A DNA stretch of 64,000 nt, taken from contig JBOEFW010000016.1 of NCBI GenBank assembly GCA_050633105.1, forward strand, positions 1-64,000, read 5' to 3'. Position 1 is the stretch's first letter. Every line of letters begins with the position of its first letter. The translations under genes and the position numbers were made by a program. The DNA comes from Aureispira sp050633105 (GTDB lineage: Bacteria > Bacteroidota > Bacteroidia > Chitinophagales > Saprospiraceae). Below are positions 1 to 9,021 of the stretch, one piece after another. The notes beneath the pieces are model-generated. The model was given only the letters and a program-made list of their open reading frames with translations. It was not told the DNA's origin and made no database searches.

Positions 1-56
1 GCATTCAGGTAAAAGATTCTAAAGATGGCCCTACTTGGAGTAAAATTCCTTCGTAG
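1..56 (+). CDS. C-terminal end of an upstream gene (partial)
   Basis: An open frame enters from the left edge (codons in phase with base 3) and ends at TAG 54-56, giving the tail IQVKDSKDGPTWSKIPS. A strong terminator starts 27 bases later, as expected for the end of a real gene. The fragment is too short to assign a family. Confidence 0.45.
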   Translation, partial: IQVKDSKDGPTWSKIPS

Positions 57-83
57 TTCCTCCCTATAGAGCTAATAAATGAA

Positions 84-117
84 AGGCTTCCTTGATTCAA
101 TCAGGGAAGCCTTTTTT
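84..117 (+). terminator. Rho-independent terminator
   Basis: The arms AGGCTTCCTTGAT (84-96) and ATCAGGGAAGCCT (100-112) pair with one G-T wobble around a 3-base loop and run into six T. It would end transcription of the gene entering from the left edge. Confidence 0.8.
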
Positions 118-212
118 AATAGTACTTACTAACAAAGTTCGACCTGAAACCCAACAATACCTTTTCCAGTAGCAGATAATATGATATAACTGACTACCAT
201 ATGGGGGTATAA

Positions 213-1058
213 TTACTTCTTTCTACCACAATATAAATAGTCGATGGTATCAACAGGAAAAGGCCGTCCATTGGGGTAAGCTATAACTCTTTGTTTCAGA
301 TAGAAGCTATCATTTTTCCAATAGGCGTTTTTTACAAATCTATTGTCCAGACTAGGAGTTGATCTGCTATGGTTTTCTCTACTGTAACTAACAAAATTCC
401 TAAAGTGGAAAGTTGCTCCATCCAAATTAAAATCAAGGATCGACAACAAGAGCTCTGGTTGATAAAACAATGTCCGTGTATAGTTAATGGCTATATCTTG
501 CGTATACTAGGTATCTTTATTAACAGTAATTACCCCATAGTCATCGGAAACACTTCGTTGGGTTACTTGGAGCGTATAAAGCATTCCACTATTTGGCAAC
601 AAACGTTCCATCTCTCTTTTTCCTTTATAATTGATGGTACTGCAATTGCCCGCAGAGCCACAAGGGTCATTATACTTGATATAAACAGAGTCATAATTGT
701 CGGCATATCGAAGCTCTAGTTTCGTAACCCCATGACTCCCCATACCATCAACATAACTAAAAGTTGTCTGATTAATAGAATCTACTTTTAAACACAATCC
801 CAATATCTTTAAGCTATCATTTTCTATACTAATAGTCACAGAAACATCAGCCGTATCCTTCCAACTTTCATGGTCATTAAAAGTAATATCAGACAGTCCT
901 CCTCTTCGAATTCGTTCTGCTTCAAAAATCCCCGCCAAATGAAGATAAGGAGAGACCGTTGATACAGGAGTTGGCTCAACAGTAGGTTCTTTTTTGCAAG
1001 CAAAGAAAAAAAACACTAGAGTGCACAAAACAAAAGCTGTGTTTTTTAATAGAAGCAT
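213..1058 (-). pseudogene. Lipoprotein gene interrupted by an in-frame TAG (copy 1 of a local family)
   Basis: From ATG 1058 the frame encodes a lipoprotein: a hydrophobic signal ending in FFFFAC, lipid Cys at residue 21, then KKEPTVEP. Reading stops at TAG 509-507 after 183 codons. The same frame continues open beyond it (YTQDIAINYTRT then MFYQPELLL) to TAA at 213, about 98 more codons. The part after the stop is the part that matches the neighbouring copy at 1121-1500: AYWKNDSFYL and DTIDYLYCGRKK here, VYWKNDSFYL and DTTYYLYKGVKK there. The intact ancestor was therefore about 281 residues and the TAG is a nonsense mutation, or less likely a sequencing error. The function of the family is unknown. 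A shortened 183-residue lipoprotein could still be made. Confidence 0.75.
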
Positions 1059-1075
1059 ATATTTGTTTTTTTAGC

Positions 1076-1108
1076 CAAAAGTAAGAGCACAGACAATTAA
1101 AGCTCAAA
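1076..1108 (-). promoter_or_regulatory. Candidate Bacteroidota promoter for the lipoprotein pseudogene
   Basis: On the minus strand there is a TTTG (1108-1105), 21 bases, then TACTTTTG (1083-1076), matching the TTTG / TAnnTTTG consensus of the main sigma factor in this phylum. It lies 17 bases upstream of ATG 1058. Confidence 0.5.
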
Positions 1109-1120
1109 TAGATATGCTGT

Positions 1121-1500
1121 TTATTTTTTAACGCCCTTGTACAAATAATAGGTTGTATCTGCTGGATTATTGAATCCATAATTATAAACAATATACTCCT
1201 GTTCTAAATAAAAACTATCATTCTTCCAATACACCTCCTGTACCTCCTTAAAGCGACTAGGTTCTCGCTTCTATGAAAGCTCTCAAAACCGTTAAACCCA
1301 AAACTAATTGAATCTAAATCAAATTGAATAGTAGATAAATCTGGGAGAATATAGAGGATTATGATAAGCACCACCAGATCTCAGACGTTTGGTATAAAAA
1401 TCTCCTGCTAAGGCAGAATTCGGTATTACATTTTTATCTTTTCGACAAGCTAGCAACAGGCATATACCACTTAAAAGAATTAGTATTTTTTTTAAAGCAT
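1121..1500 (-). pseudogene. Degraded lipoprotein gene (copy 2 of the local family)
   Basis: No frame is open throughout, but translated pieces are clearly related to copy 1. After ATG 1500 a one-base slip in an A run is needed to read a lipoprotein signal (KKILILLSGICLLLACRKD). A middle piece reads QFDLDSISFGFNGFESFHRS, comparable to DFNLDGATFHFRNFVSYSRE in copy 1. A third piece in another frame reads VYWKNDSFYLEQEYIVY and ends PADTTYYLYKGVKK at TAA 1121. At least two frameshifts are needed, and the region is about half the length of copy 1, so internal sequence has been lost. It is a tandem paralogue of the gene at 213-1058 in an advanced state of decay. Confidence 0.7.
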
Positions 1501-1916
1501 GTTCTAGAATATTCAGTTATAGGGGACTATTTTTTAGACGATTGATAATTAAATTTAGTTGGAAAAAGAAAGACCAAATAGACCTGCTGTCTCTAGGTTG
1601 CCCCTTTGATAGTTGTTACAATTACCTACTTATAACACGCTTTACAAAGACAGATCATTTAGTGGTATTTTTCTTCTTAGAAAACCTTTTAAATCACTTA
1701 ACCCTTTTCAACAAAGAAACAATCAGTAGAAAGTTTTCAAATCAACTATTTCAGCAATGAGCCTTATTAATAAGCTTTTTTATATTTGTTTTTATCTCCT
1801 AAAAAAAAGAAAGACACATTCTTGTTGTCATTTTTCTGTTTTATCCTGTTTATCTTTGCAATAATTCTATTATTGAATTTAAACGACACATTTAACACTT
1901 AGATTATAGCAATCAC
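1501..1916. other. Intergenic region
   Basis: About 470 bases separate the decayed lipoprotein from the next gene. A 72-codon frame at 1542-1760 has no recognisable features and is probably chance. A TATCTTTG at 1851-1858 resembles a -7 box, with a possible TTG at 1825-1827. Nothing else was recognised. Confidence 0.4.
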
Positions 1917-1947
1917 TTGACTCTCCCACGAAAGTACTTTATCTTTG
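1917..1947 (+). promoter_or_regulatory. Bacteroidota promoter for the O-antigen ligase-like gene
   Basis: TTGA at 1917-1920 and TATCTTTG at 1940-1947, 19 bases apart, match the TTTG / TAnnTTTG consensus. The -7 box ends 25 bases before ATG 1973, leaving a leader of about 20 bases. Confidence 0.65.
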
Positions 1948-1972
1948 CATTTACAAACAACAACTCAAACCC

Positions 1973-4063
1973 ATGCTTTTATCCCAACGGATATGGGCTG
2001 CCACTCTATTGTTCCTTCCCTTAGTAATCACTTTTGGGACACTAGTAGATGCCGTCTCTATTCCTCGTGTTGCCCTTTTATTAGTTTCTATTGCGCTAGT
2101 AAGTTTTAGCTTATTGGCAAAAGAAAAGAAAGATCTAAGAAGACATACCCAACATTTTTTCTCTAATTCTCTCGGAATTAGTCTAAGCCTCTATGTATTA
2201 ATAGGTTTATGCTCTACAGGAGTGGCCTTAAGTTTTTCAGAAAGTATATGGGAATGGTTGAAGGTTTTCAGCTGGTTAAGTATCATTTTTATAAGTGCTT
2301 TTCTTCTCCAAAAGAAGGGCAGTTTATTACTTTTCTCTAAAGCAAGCCTTTTTCCTTTACTCTTGGTAGAATTGATTGGTTTAAAGGAGTTTATTGCTAT
2401 TATTCCTCAATTAGACGAGGATAAAATTCTATACCTTGTTAATGCTACCTTTGAACATAAAAATCTATTGGCAACAGGTTTGGTCTTGAGTTTACCCTTT
2501 AGTTTTGTTGTTGGTTATAAAGCGAAGGAAAAAGCGTGGAAAGCATTGGCGGCCTTAGTTATGGGGTTGGCAGTGGTTCTAATTTTAATTACTCAAAGTC
2601 GTGCCGCTTGGCTAGCATTGGGTGGCGCTTGCTTTTTTGCTTTGATGGGGCTATTACTGACGCGTTCTAAACGAAAGTCTGTTTTACAGCCTCGATTTTT
2701 AGCGATTGGAGGAGGGACGCTCTGCTTAAGTTTAGGATTGGTTTGGTTGTTAAGCAGTCAACACCAAATCGCCAATGCTCCTGTGAAACGAATTCAAGCC
2801 TTGTTCACCTATGAGGACACCAAGAATGAACATACAGAAACCATTCAAGAGCGCTTCTCCCTGTGGAACAATACACTAGAAATGATTCAGGACGCGCCTG
2901 TTTTAGGGGTTGGACTAGGAAACTGGAAAATACATTTCCCTAAATACAGCATGGCAGGTTTGCGTTCCGAGCAAGGAGCCATTTTTTTTCAACGCCCTCA
3001 TAACGATTATTTATGGATTGCCAGTGAAATGGGAGTTTTGGGTTTAATCGCTTATTTAGGCGTGTTGCTGAGTAGCTTGTTTTTTGCTTTTAGAATCTTA
3101 AAAAAAACAGCTCAAGAAGAGCCTTCCACCTATGCCATTACCTTGGCTATGACAAGTGGTTTGGTAGCCTTTCTTATTTTTAGCTTTTTTGATTTTCCCA
3201 AAGAGCGCCCTGTTCACCTACTATGGAGCGGTTTTATTATTGCTTTTATTAGCAAGACCTACGTATCTTTGTTTGCCAATAAAGTTGAACAAGAGCAAAA
3301 AACAAGCATCTTAGAAAATATAGTGTACATTTTTCCCATCATTGCCTTAGCAGGCATCTTTTTTGTGACACAACGGTGGCAGTCCGAATATCAACTTAAA
3401 CGGGTGTTAGAGGCCAGAAAACAACAACAATATATAAGTGTTCTAGCAGGCTTAAAACAGATTAATACCAGCGTTTATGAGTTAGATCCTTCCGCAACCC
3501 CCATTGACTGCTATAAAGGTGAAGCCTTATACTTACAAAACCGTTTCCCAGAAGCTTTAGCTGCTTACCAGGCAGCCAACAAGGTACATCCTTACCATAT
3601 TCATACTTTAAATAACCTAGCAACAACCCATTTTGGTTTGCAAGATATTCCTATTGCCAAAAAATACTTTGAACAAGTACTTCATTTTGCCCCCCACTTC
3701 CCAGGGGCGAATATGAATTTGGCGGCTATAGCCTATAATCAAAAGGAGATTGAACAGGCGCTTGCTTATATTGGAACCTGTGCGCCTCAGAGTTATCAAG
3801 ATCCACAGTTCTTACAATTCTTAAACGCCATTAGTGCCGCTTATGGAAAGCTTCTAATGGAGAAAGAGCCGCTAAAAGCTCTTCATCCTTTCTTACAAAA
3901 ATTCGCACAAGACCAAGAATGGCAAGTGAGTCTACACCAAAAGGCCCACCAACAGAACAAAACCTATAAACAACAAATTCATCTCGATTTACTTTTTGTA
4001 GCACAAGAGCAAAAGGTGATCACAGAGACAGAAGTTAAGATACTTGCTCCCCAACTTAATTAA
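1973..4063 (+). CDS. O-antigen ligase (Wzy_C) family membrane protein with C-terminal TPRs
   Basis: The 696-residue protein has about ten or more hydrophobic segments in residues 1-440, then a soluble tail. The family signatures are SRAAWLALG (about 210), the loop RFSLWNNTLEMIQDAPVLG followed by GLGNWK, and RPHNDYL at 341-347. The last is the conserved motif of the large periplasmic loop of O-antigen ligases and polymerases. Residues about 510-610 form TPR-like helices (EALAAYQAANKVHP, AKKYFEQVLHFAP), an arrangement common in Bacteroidota members of this family. Such proteins transfer or polymerise undecaprenyl-linked glycans at the periplasmic face. Which glycan is involved cannot be told, because no glycosyltransferases are nearby. 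A consensus promoter lies just upstream, and the next gene follows after 27 bases without a terminator. Confidence 0.8.
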   Translation: MLLSQRIWAATLLFLPLVITFGTLVDAVSIPRVALLLVSIALVSFSLLAKEKKDLRRHTQHFFSNSLGISLSLYVLIGLCSTGVALSFSESIWEWLKVFSWLSIIFISAFLLQKKGSLLLFSKASLFPLLLVELIGLKEFIAIIPQLDEDKILYLVNATFEHKNLLATGLVLSLPFSFVVGYKAKEKAWKALAALVMGLAVVLILITQSRAAWLALGGACFFALMGLLLTRSKRKSVLQPRFLAIGGGTLCLSLGLVWLLSSQHQIANAPVKRIQALFTYEDTKNEHTETIQERFSLWNNTLEMIQDAPVLGVGLGNWKIHFPKYSMAGLRSEQGAIFFQRPHNDYLWIASEMGVLGLIAYLGVLLSSLFFAFRILKKTAQEEPSTYAITLAMTSGLVAFLIFSFFDFPKERPVHLLWSGFIIAFISKTYVSLFANKVEQEQKTSILENIVYIFPIIALAGIFFVTQRWQSEYQLKRVLEARKQQQYISVLAGLKQINTSVYELDPSATPIDCYKGEALYLQNRFPEALAAYQAANKVHPYHIHTLNNLATTHFGLQDIPIAKKYFEQVLHFAPHFPGANMNLAAIAYNQKEIEQALAYIGTCAPQSYQDPQFLQFLNAISAAYGKLLMEKEPLKALHPFLQKFAQDQEWQVSLHQKAHQQNKTYKQQIHLDLLFVAQEQKVITETEVKILAPQLN

Positions 4064-4090
4064 TTTTTTAAATTATTAAAATTCAAAATT

Positions 4091-6379
4091 ATGAAACAAA
4101 CATTGCTAATCCTTGTCCTTTGTTGCTGGGGAAGCTTATTTCTCAAAGGGCAATCGATTAATTCCGTTGTACCCAACCAAAGTCCAGTCCTTAGTGGGAC
4201 TATATTGACGGTCAATATTTCAGGTAGCGGAACCAACTTTACAGCTGGTAGTTCTACCTATGTAACAGCTATGACAAACAATGGTCTACTTTATGGCCAA
4301 ATCAATCAAAGTACCGTTACCAATACTAATTTAGAGGTTGATTTTTATGTACACTGTGGCGTCTGTGGTGCGGTTGATTTATCCGTTACTACACCAATCG
4401 ATGGATCAATGAATTATGCGAACGCGTTTAGTGTTTCTTGCCCACAAATAACAGCGGTAAGTCCTAATACTGGAAGTTCAGGACAGAGCCTATCTGTTGG
4501 AATTTCGGGAACCAATATCAATTTCACACAAGGTTCTAGTACCTACTTGTATTTTTATAACAACAGTACAGGACAATACATCTATCCTAGTGGTTATAAT
4601 GGCGGAACATTAGACAGTACCAACATCAACTTGAACATTCCTGCCAATAGTTGTGGCGGTTCTTATGACTTGGTTGTTTATTCTAATTCCAATAATTCTT
4701 GTTCCGCATTCTTCCCAAATGCCCTTAATGTTACTGGTCCACAAATAACAGCCGTAACTCCTAATACTGGAAATTCAGGACAAAGTCTATCTGTTGGAAT
4801 TTCAGGAGCCAATATTGACTTCACACAAGGTTCTAATACCTACCTGTACTTCTATAATAACAGTACAGGACAATCCATCTATCCTAGTGGTTATAATGGC
4901 GGAACATCAGACAGTACTAACATCAACTTGAACATTCCTACTAATAGTTGTGGTGGTTCTTATGACTTGATTATTTACTCTAACAATGGGTGTTCAGCCG
5001 TTTTGCCCAATGCCTTTAATGTGACTAGTAACCTTGGACAAATTACTATGGTTAATCCAGACACCATTCAGCCTGGCCAAACCTTACCCATCCAAATTTC
5101 AGGAACAGGGGTCGATTTTACACAAGGAAGCTTGACGGTATTTTTCAGAAATACAATATCAGGAAACACCTATTATCCATCTAATTATAATTCTATTCTA
5201 ACCAATAGTGTGACGGTTGATTTCTCTGCACCAAATGCAGCTTGTGCAGGAGATTACGATGTTTGTCTACGAGAGACGGCAAGTTCTTGTCCCATTTGTT
5301 TTAGCAGTGGGTTGTATATTGATACTCCTGCTGTAGCTAGAAGTATTACCAATGTCACTGCTATGCCTTCTTCACAAGTACAAGGAGGACAGCCATTAAC
5401 ATTGTCTATTTCAGGAACAGGCATCGACTTTACACAAGGTTCTGGACTCTATGTATATTTGGTTAATTCGGGAACAAATAATACGGTAGGCACTTCAACG
5501 CAAACACCAAATCCGCTGAATCCAAATCAAATGATGGTTACTTTTAATTCTATACCTTATGATTGTGGAACCTATGATTTGAAGATTTATGATATTAATG
5601 CCTGCAATGGTGGCCTTTTAGTCTATCCAAATGCAGTCACTGTAACCAGTACTTTAAATCCTGAATTAGTCTACGCCATCCCAGCACCTGCACCAAGCCA
5701 AGGACAGTTAAGGTTGCGTTTATCGGGTTTGGATATTGATTTCACACAAGGATCATCTATGTTATCCGTTCGTTTAATCAGTCCTTCAACGGGAGCAATA
5801 TTGACAGGTAGTAATCTTCTTCCAGCTAGTTGGAGCAGCGCTAATGCCATCGTTGATTTCTCTCCTACAGCTAGTCAATGTGGTTATTATAATTTGGAAA
5901 TTAGTAATGTACCAACAGGTTGTGGAGGAACAACTACTGTTACTTATAGCCGCTTAATTGGTGTAAACATTGCTAACTGTGGTAACAATACACCTTTCCA
6001 AACGGTATTAAACACACATTCTGTCAGAAGCACCCCAATCACTACACGACCAAGAGTAAACAGTGAAACCAATACGCCAATTGGGGTCGATGACTTACAA
6101 ATTCTCAATGATTCTAAACTAGGAAGTGACCAACTTTCTGTTCAAGCATTTCCTAATCCAATGAACCAGCATACCAGTATATTGGTACAAGGAGAAAGCC
6201 AACAAGTTTTGAACTTTGCTTTGTATGATATGCTAGGACAAGTTGTTAAACAGACTTCCTTTAAAGTCAATGAAACTTTATCTATCAACAGAGATAACTT
6301 GCCTGCTGGAATGTATGTTTATAGAGTGTTAGATGCAACAGGAAAACCACTTCATGTTGGCAAACTAGAGATGCAATAG
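4091..6379 (+). CDS. Secreted TIG-like repeat protein with T9SS type A sorting domain
   Basis: The 762-residue protein has a signal peptide (residues 1-20, ending LFLKGQ). About six repeats of roughly 95-110 residues follow, each with the pattern ITxVxPNxxxxGQxLxVxISGTxxxFTQGS, a CGGSYDL-like segment and a closing PNAxNV. This is the layout of IPT/TIG immunoglobulin-like domains. Paired Cys in most repeats suggest disulfides. The last 75 residues (FPNPMNQHTSI, YDMLGQVVKQ, NLPAGMYVYRV) are a type A T9SS sorting signal, so the protein should cross the outer membrane and be anchored or released. No catalytic domain is visible; an adhesin or structural surface role is inference. Repeats 2 and 3 are nearly identical in DNA. 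It probably shares a transcript with the upstream ligase-like gene. Confidence 0.8.
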   Translation: MKQTLLILVLCCWGSLFLKGQSINSVVPNQSPVLSGTILTVNISGSGTNFTAGSSTYVTAMTNNGLLYGQINQSTVTNTNLEVDFYVHCGVCGAVDLSVTTPIDGSMNYANAFSVSCPQITAVSPNTGSSGQSLSVGISGTNINFTQGSSTYLYFYNNSTGQYIYPSGYNGGTLDSTNINLNIPANSCGGSYDLVVYSNSNNSCSAFFPNALNVTGPQITAVTPNTGNSGQSLSVGISGANIDFTQGSNTYLYFYNNSTGQSIYPSGYNGGTSDSTNINLNIPTNSCGGSYDLIIYSNNGCSAVLPNAFNVTSNLGQITMVNPDTIQPGQTLPIQISGTGVDFTQGSLTVFFRNTISGNTYYPSNYNSILTNSVTVDFSAPNAACAGDYDVCLRETASSCPICFSSGLYIDTPAVARSITNVTAMPSSQVQGGQPLTLSISGTGIDFTQGSGLYVYLVNSGTNNTVGTSTQTPNPLNPNQMMVTFNSIPYDCGTYDLKIYDINACNGGLLVYPNAVTVTSTLNPELVYAIPAPAPSQGQLRLRLSGLDIDFTQGSSMLSVRLISPSTGAILTGSNLLPASWSSANAIVDFSPTASQCGYYNLEISNVPTGCGGTTTVTYSRLIGVNIANCGNNTPFQTVLNTHSVRSTPITTRPRVNSETNTPIGVDDLQILNDSKLGSDQLSVQAFPNPMNQHTSILVQGESQQVLNFALYDMLGQVVKQTSFKVNETLSINRDNLPAGMYVYRVLDATGKPLHVGKLEMQ
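4442..5030 (+). repeat. Tandem near-identical repeat pair inside the TIG-like protein
   Basis: Units 4442-4738 and 4739-5030 both begin CCACAAATAACAGC and encode almost the same roughly 98 residues (QITAVSPNTG / QITAVTPNTG through NALNVTGP / NAFNVTSN). The flanking repeats of the same protein are much more diverged, so this pair is a recent duplication or is kept similar by gene conversion. Confidence 0.8.
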
Positions 6380-6414
6380 AATCCTCTATTGTTATTCTAA
6401 ATAACTGTAAGATA

Positions 6415-6447
6415 AGAAAAGACCATCCAAGTTGGATGGTCTTTTCT
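6415..6447 (+). terminator. Terminator after the TIG-repeat protein
   Basis: The arms AGAAAAGACCATCCAA (6415-6430) and TTGGATGGTCTTTTCT (6432-6447) form a perfect 16-bp inverted repeat with a T-rich 3' side. It could act in both directions. Confidence 0.8.
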
Positions 6448-6513
6448 CTTTTGTAAGGGGCTTTCAGCTCCCTAGCATAGTCCACAAAATCTTGAAAAAT
6501 AAAAGGGCTCTTC

Positions 6514-6640
6514 TTACTTCTTCTGTCCTTGGTATAAATAATAGGTTGTATCTGCGGGAGTAGATCTGGCTCTTTTTGACAAGCGAATAAGAAGAGCACT
6601 AACACAAAAAAACTAGTATAGTTTTCTTTTGAAAAAGCAT
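6514..6640 (-). pseudogene. Lipoprotein gene remnant (copy 3 of the local family)
   Basis: Starting at ATG 6640, MLFQKKTILVFL resembles the copy 1 start MLLLKNTAFVL. After one frame change it reads VLFLFACQKEPDLLP, matching the lipobox and the CKKEPTVEP of copy 1. After another frame change it ends PADTTYYLYQGQKK at TAA 6514, matching the C-terminus of copy 2 (PADTTYYLYKGVKK) and the related end of copy 1. Only the two ends of the gene remain, joined out of frame, so this is a deletion relic. It lies about 5 kb from the other two copies, on the same strand. Confidence 0.7.
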
Positions 6641-6715
6641 AGAATTCAATTCTTTGGTGAGGTGGGGAGTAATGGTAGGACTCTAAAAAATTGCTTTTGG
6701 TTGGAAATCTCCAAT

Positions 6716-6753
6716 AAAAAAAGCAATGTCTTCAAAAGAGGACATTGCTTTTT
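6716..6753 (-). terminator. Terminator of the E2 acyltransferase gene
   Basis: AAAAAGCAATGTC (to 6730) and GACATTGCTTTTT (6741-6753) form a hairpin. On the minus strand it ends in a run of T, 27 bases after the stop codon of the E2 gene. Confidence 0.75.
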
Positions 6754-6779
6754 ATTAAATTATATTTTTTAGCAGAACC

Positions 6780-8048
6780 TTAGATAATCAAGCGCATTGG
6801 CTCTTCCAAGATAGCTTGTAATGTTTGTAAGAATTTAGCGCCAGAAGCACCATCTACGACTCTATGATCACAAGAAAGCGTGACTTTCATAAAGTTAGAT
6901 TCCTTCACTTCTCCATTGTCTAGAACCAAACGAGGCTTAATTGCTCCAACAGCCAAAATACAGGCATCAGGAGAATTGATAATAGCCGTGAATTCGTCAA
7001 TACCAAACATCCCCAAGTTAGAGATGGTAAAGGTATTGCCAGACATTTGCTCTGGTGTCAATTTGCGATCGCGGGCTTTACCAGCCAAATCGCGAATTTC
7101 TGTTGCAATTTGAGAAAGGGATTTGGTATCTGCATTTCTAACCACAGGTACCACCAAACCTTCATCAATAGCAACAGCCACACCCATGTTCACATAGTTA
7201 AAGGTACGAATAACATCCCCTTGCCAAGCGGCATTAATGCTTTTATGTTCCTTCAAAGCCTTAGCAGTAGCTTTTACGACAAAGTCATTAAACGAAATTT
7301 TAGTATCCGATAAACCATTGATTTGCTTGCGCGTTGCCATCAATTTATCCATGCAAATTTCCATCGTCAAATAGAAGTGTGGAGCAGAATACTTGCTCTC
7401 TCCCAAACGGCGTGCAATAACTTTACGCATTTGGCTCACTTTTGTATCTTCATAAGCGCCTTCTGGCTCTGGCAAGGTGATCGGCTGGTTATTCGTTACA
7501 GGAGTTGCGACAGGAACCGTCTGTTTTGCTAATTTCAAATGTGCCTCAATATCGCGTTTCACAACACGGCCATCATCGCCTGTACCTTTTACATCGGCTA
7601 AGTTAATTCCTTCTTCTTTAGCCATTGCTTTTGCCAAAGGAGAAGCTTTGATGCGACCATCTTCTGTACCAGAATTTTGGTTCGCTTGGTGTTCTTGTAG
7701 TGGCTTAACCACTTCTTGCAATACTTCTTCAGAAGGTATTTCAGTCGTGTTGTCATTAGGAGCAGCATTGCCATCTTGCTCGGCAGCTAAAGCGGCTTTG
7801 TAATCCTCTCCTTCTTGCCCAATAATAGCAATGACAGCATCCACAGGCAACGCATTGCCCTCTTCTACTCCAATATAGAGTAATACGCCATCATAAAAGC
7901 TGTCAAATTCCATTACAGCTTTATCCGTCTCAATTTCTGCTAGCAATTCACCAGACTCTACAGCATCACCGACACTTTTGTGCCAGGCAACTAAAGTGCC
8001 TTCCTCCATGGTGTCGCTCAATGCGGGCATACGTACTATTTCTGCCAT
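6780..8048 (-). CDS. pdhC: Dihydrolipoamide acetyltransferase (E2) of the pyruvate dehydrogenase complex
   Basis: The 422-residue protein shows the E2 order of domains. A lipoyl domain occupies residues 1-80 with the lipoylated Lys43 in EIETDKAVMEF. An acidic/Ala-rich linker follows, then a peripheral subunit-binding domain at about 130-170 (ASPLAKAMAKEEGINL, GTGDDGRVVKRDI). The catalytic acyltransferase domain runs from about 190 to the end, with DHRVVDG at 394-400 (active-site His395 and Asp399). The start MAEIVRMPALSDTMEEGTLV is typical of the PDH E2 of Bacteroidota with one lipoyl domain. E1 and E3 genes are not in the window, so the exact 2-oxoacid cannot be proved. Pyruvate is the likeliest; a branched-chain complex is less likely. 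Confidence 0.88.
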   Translation of the reverse strand: MAEIVRMPALSDTMEEGTLVAWHKSVGDAVESGELLAEIETDKAVMEFDSFYDGVLLYIGVEEGNALPVDAVIAIIGQEGEDYKAALAAEQDGNAAPNDNTTEIPSEEVLQEVVKPLQEHQANQNSGTEDGRIKASPLAKAMAKEEGINLADVKGTGDDGRVVKRDIEAHLKLAKQTVPVATPVTNNQPITLPEPEGAYEDTKVSQMRKVIARRLGESKYSAPHFYLTMEICMDKLMATRKQINGLSDTKISFNDFVVKATAKALKEHKSINAAWQGDVIRTFNYVNMGVAVAIDEGLVVPVVRNADTKSLSQIATEIRDLAGKARDRKLTPEQMSGNTFTISNLGMFGIDEFTAIINSPDACILAVGAIKPRLVLDNGEVKESNFMKVTLSCDHRVVDGASGAKFLQTLQAILEEPMRLII

Positions 8049-8302
8049 TGTAATCGTTTTTTTTGGGAGTTGTAAGATAGTCTGCGAAATTGTCTTTCAA
8101 CAACTTCCTTATTAATGTTTTTTTCTACTCTTTGTAGTCTTAAGTCTTAACGATCATCTTATAAGAAGAATATTTAATCGCTGCAAAAATTAAGATACTG
8201 GACTAAAGATAGTAAGGTTTTTTTACTCTAATAAAATTGAATCGCTTTATTTAGCGTTACCTATACAGGAATTCCATTGCCATTACTAAAAACAATACAA
8301 CC

Positions 8303-8941
8303 ATGCGCTTACAATTATGTTCATTAGCCCTCCTTTTCCTCAGTCTAGCTGCTTGTCAAGAAGAACAAAAATACTCCTTAGAAGAGTTGAGTAAGAATAC
8401 ATTCAACCAACTGGAACTCCCTGTTGCTGAAAAAATGGAACGAGAGGACTACTTGAAACTCTTTGAAACCTTTCAAGAATTTTCTGTTGAAGCCATTAAA
8501 ACCCATCTTACCAATCAACCCATCAATTTACAAGAAGCCTCTTTCGGTTTTTATTATTTGGCCAATGCCTATGCCAAAGAAAATCAACTAGAGCAAGCTT
8601 TATTATACCACGAAATAGCGGCCAAACAATACTTCAACCCTCAATCCTACCTCAAACTAGCCGAGCGAGAATACTTCGTAACCAAAGATTTTAAACAAGC
8701 CTTTCATTACTTGCACCACGCCCTAGAAATCAGTCTAGAAATAACAGACAACAATCGCAGCCATCCCATTGCTCAAAATATCCGAAACAAAAGCCAATTC
8801 CTATTACAAGAGTTAGAACAACTGGCCACAAAAGGCGCCTTTGATAGAACCGCTACATGGAATGCCCTAAAAGAAGTCATGACAGAAAAAATTGAGCGTT
8901 TTCGCAAAATGTACCACCTAAAGGGCACTCCTGTTCAGTAA
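8303..8941 (+). CDS. TPR-like lipoprotein of unknown function
   Basis: The 212-residue protein has a lipoprotein signal (LFLSLAAC, lipid Cys18) followed by an all-helical region. Residues about 75-150 have TPR spacing (FGFYYLANAYAKENQLEQAL, then SYLKLAEREYFVTKDFKQAF). It is therefore probably an outer-membrane-anchored, periplasm-facing scaffold protein. It is not linked to either neighbour: the E2 gene diverges on the other strand and hipBA has its own promoter. No family name could be given. Confidence 0.65.
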   Translation: MRLQLCSLALLFLSLAACQEEQKYSLEELSKNTFNQLELPVAEKMEREDYLKLFETFQEFSVEAIKTHLTNQPINLQEASFGFYYLANAYAKENQLEQALLYHEIAAKQYFNPQSYLKLAEREYFVTKDFKQAFHYLHHALEISLEITDNNRSHPIAQNIRNKSQFLLQELEQLATKGAFDRTATWNALKEVMTEKIERFRKMYHLKGTPVQ

Positions 8942-9021
8942 GCCTTACAACAAGCAACCCATCAACAACAGTTGTTATATGTAGTTTCTCCTATCTTGGG
9001 ATTAATATTAATTATCTCAAG

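Noticed and set aside
130..155. GTTCGACCTGAAAC as a possible tRNA T-arm
   Set aside because: No matching acceptor, D-arm or anticodon stem can be folded around it.
1542..1760. 72-codon frame upstream of the O-antigen ligase gene
   Set aside because: No signal, domain or start context supports it, and it lies in AT-rich DNA beside pseudogenes; it is probably chance.
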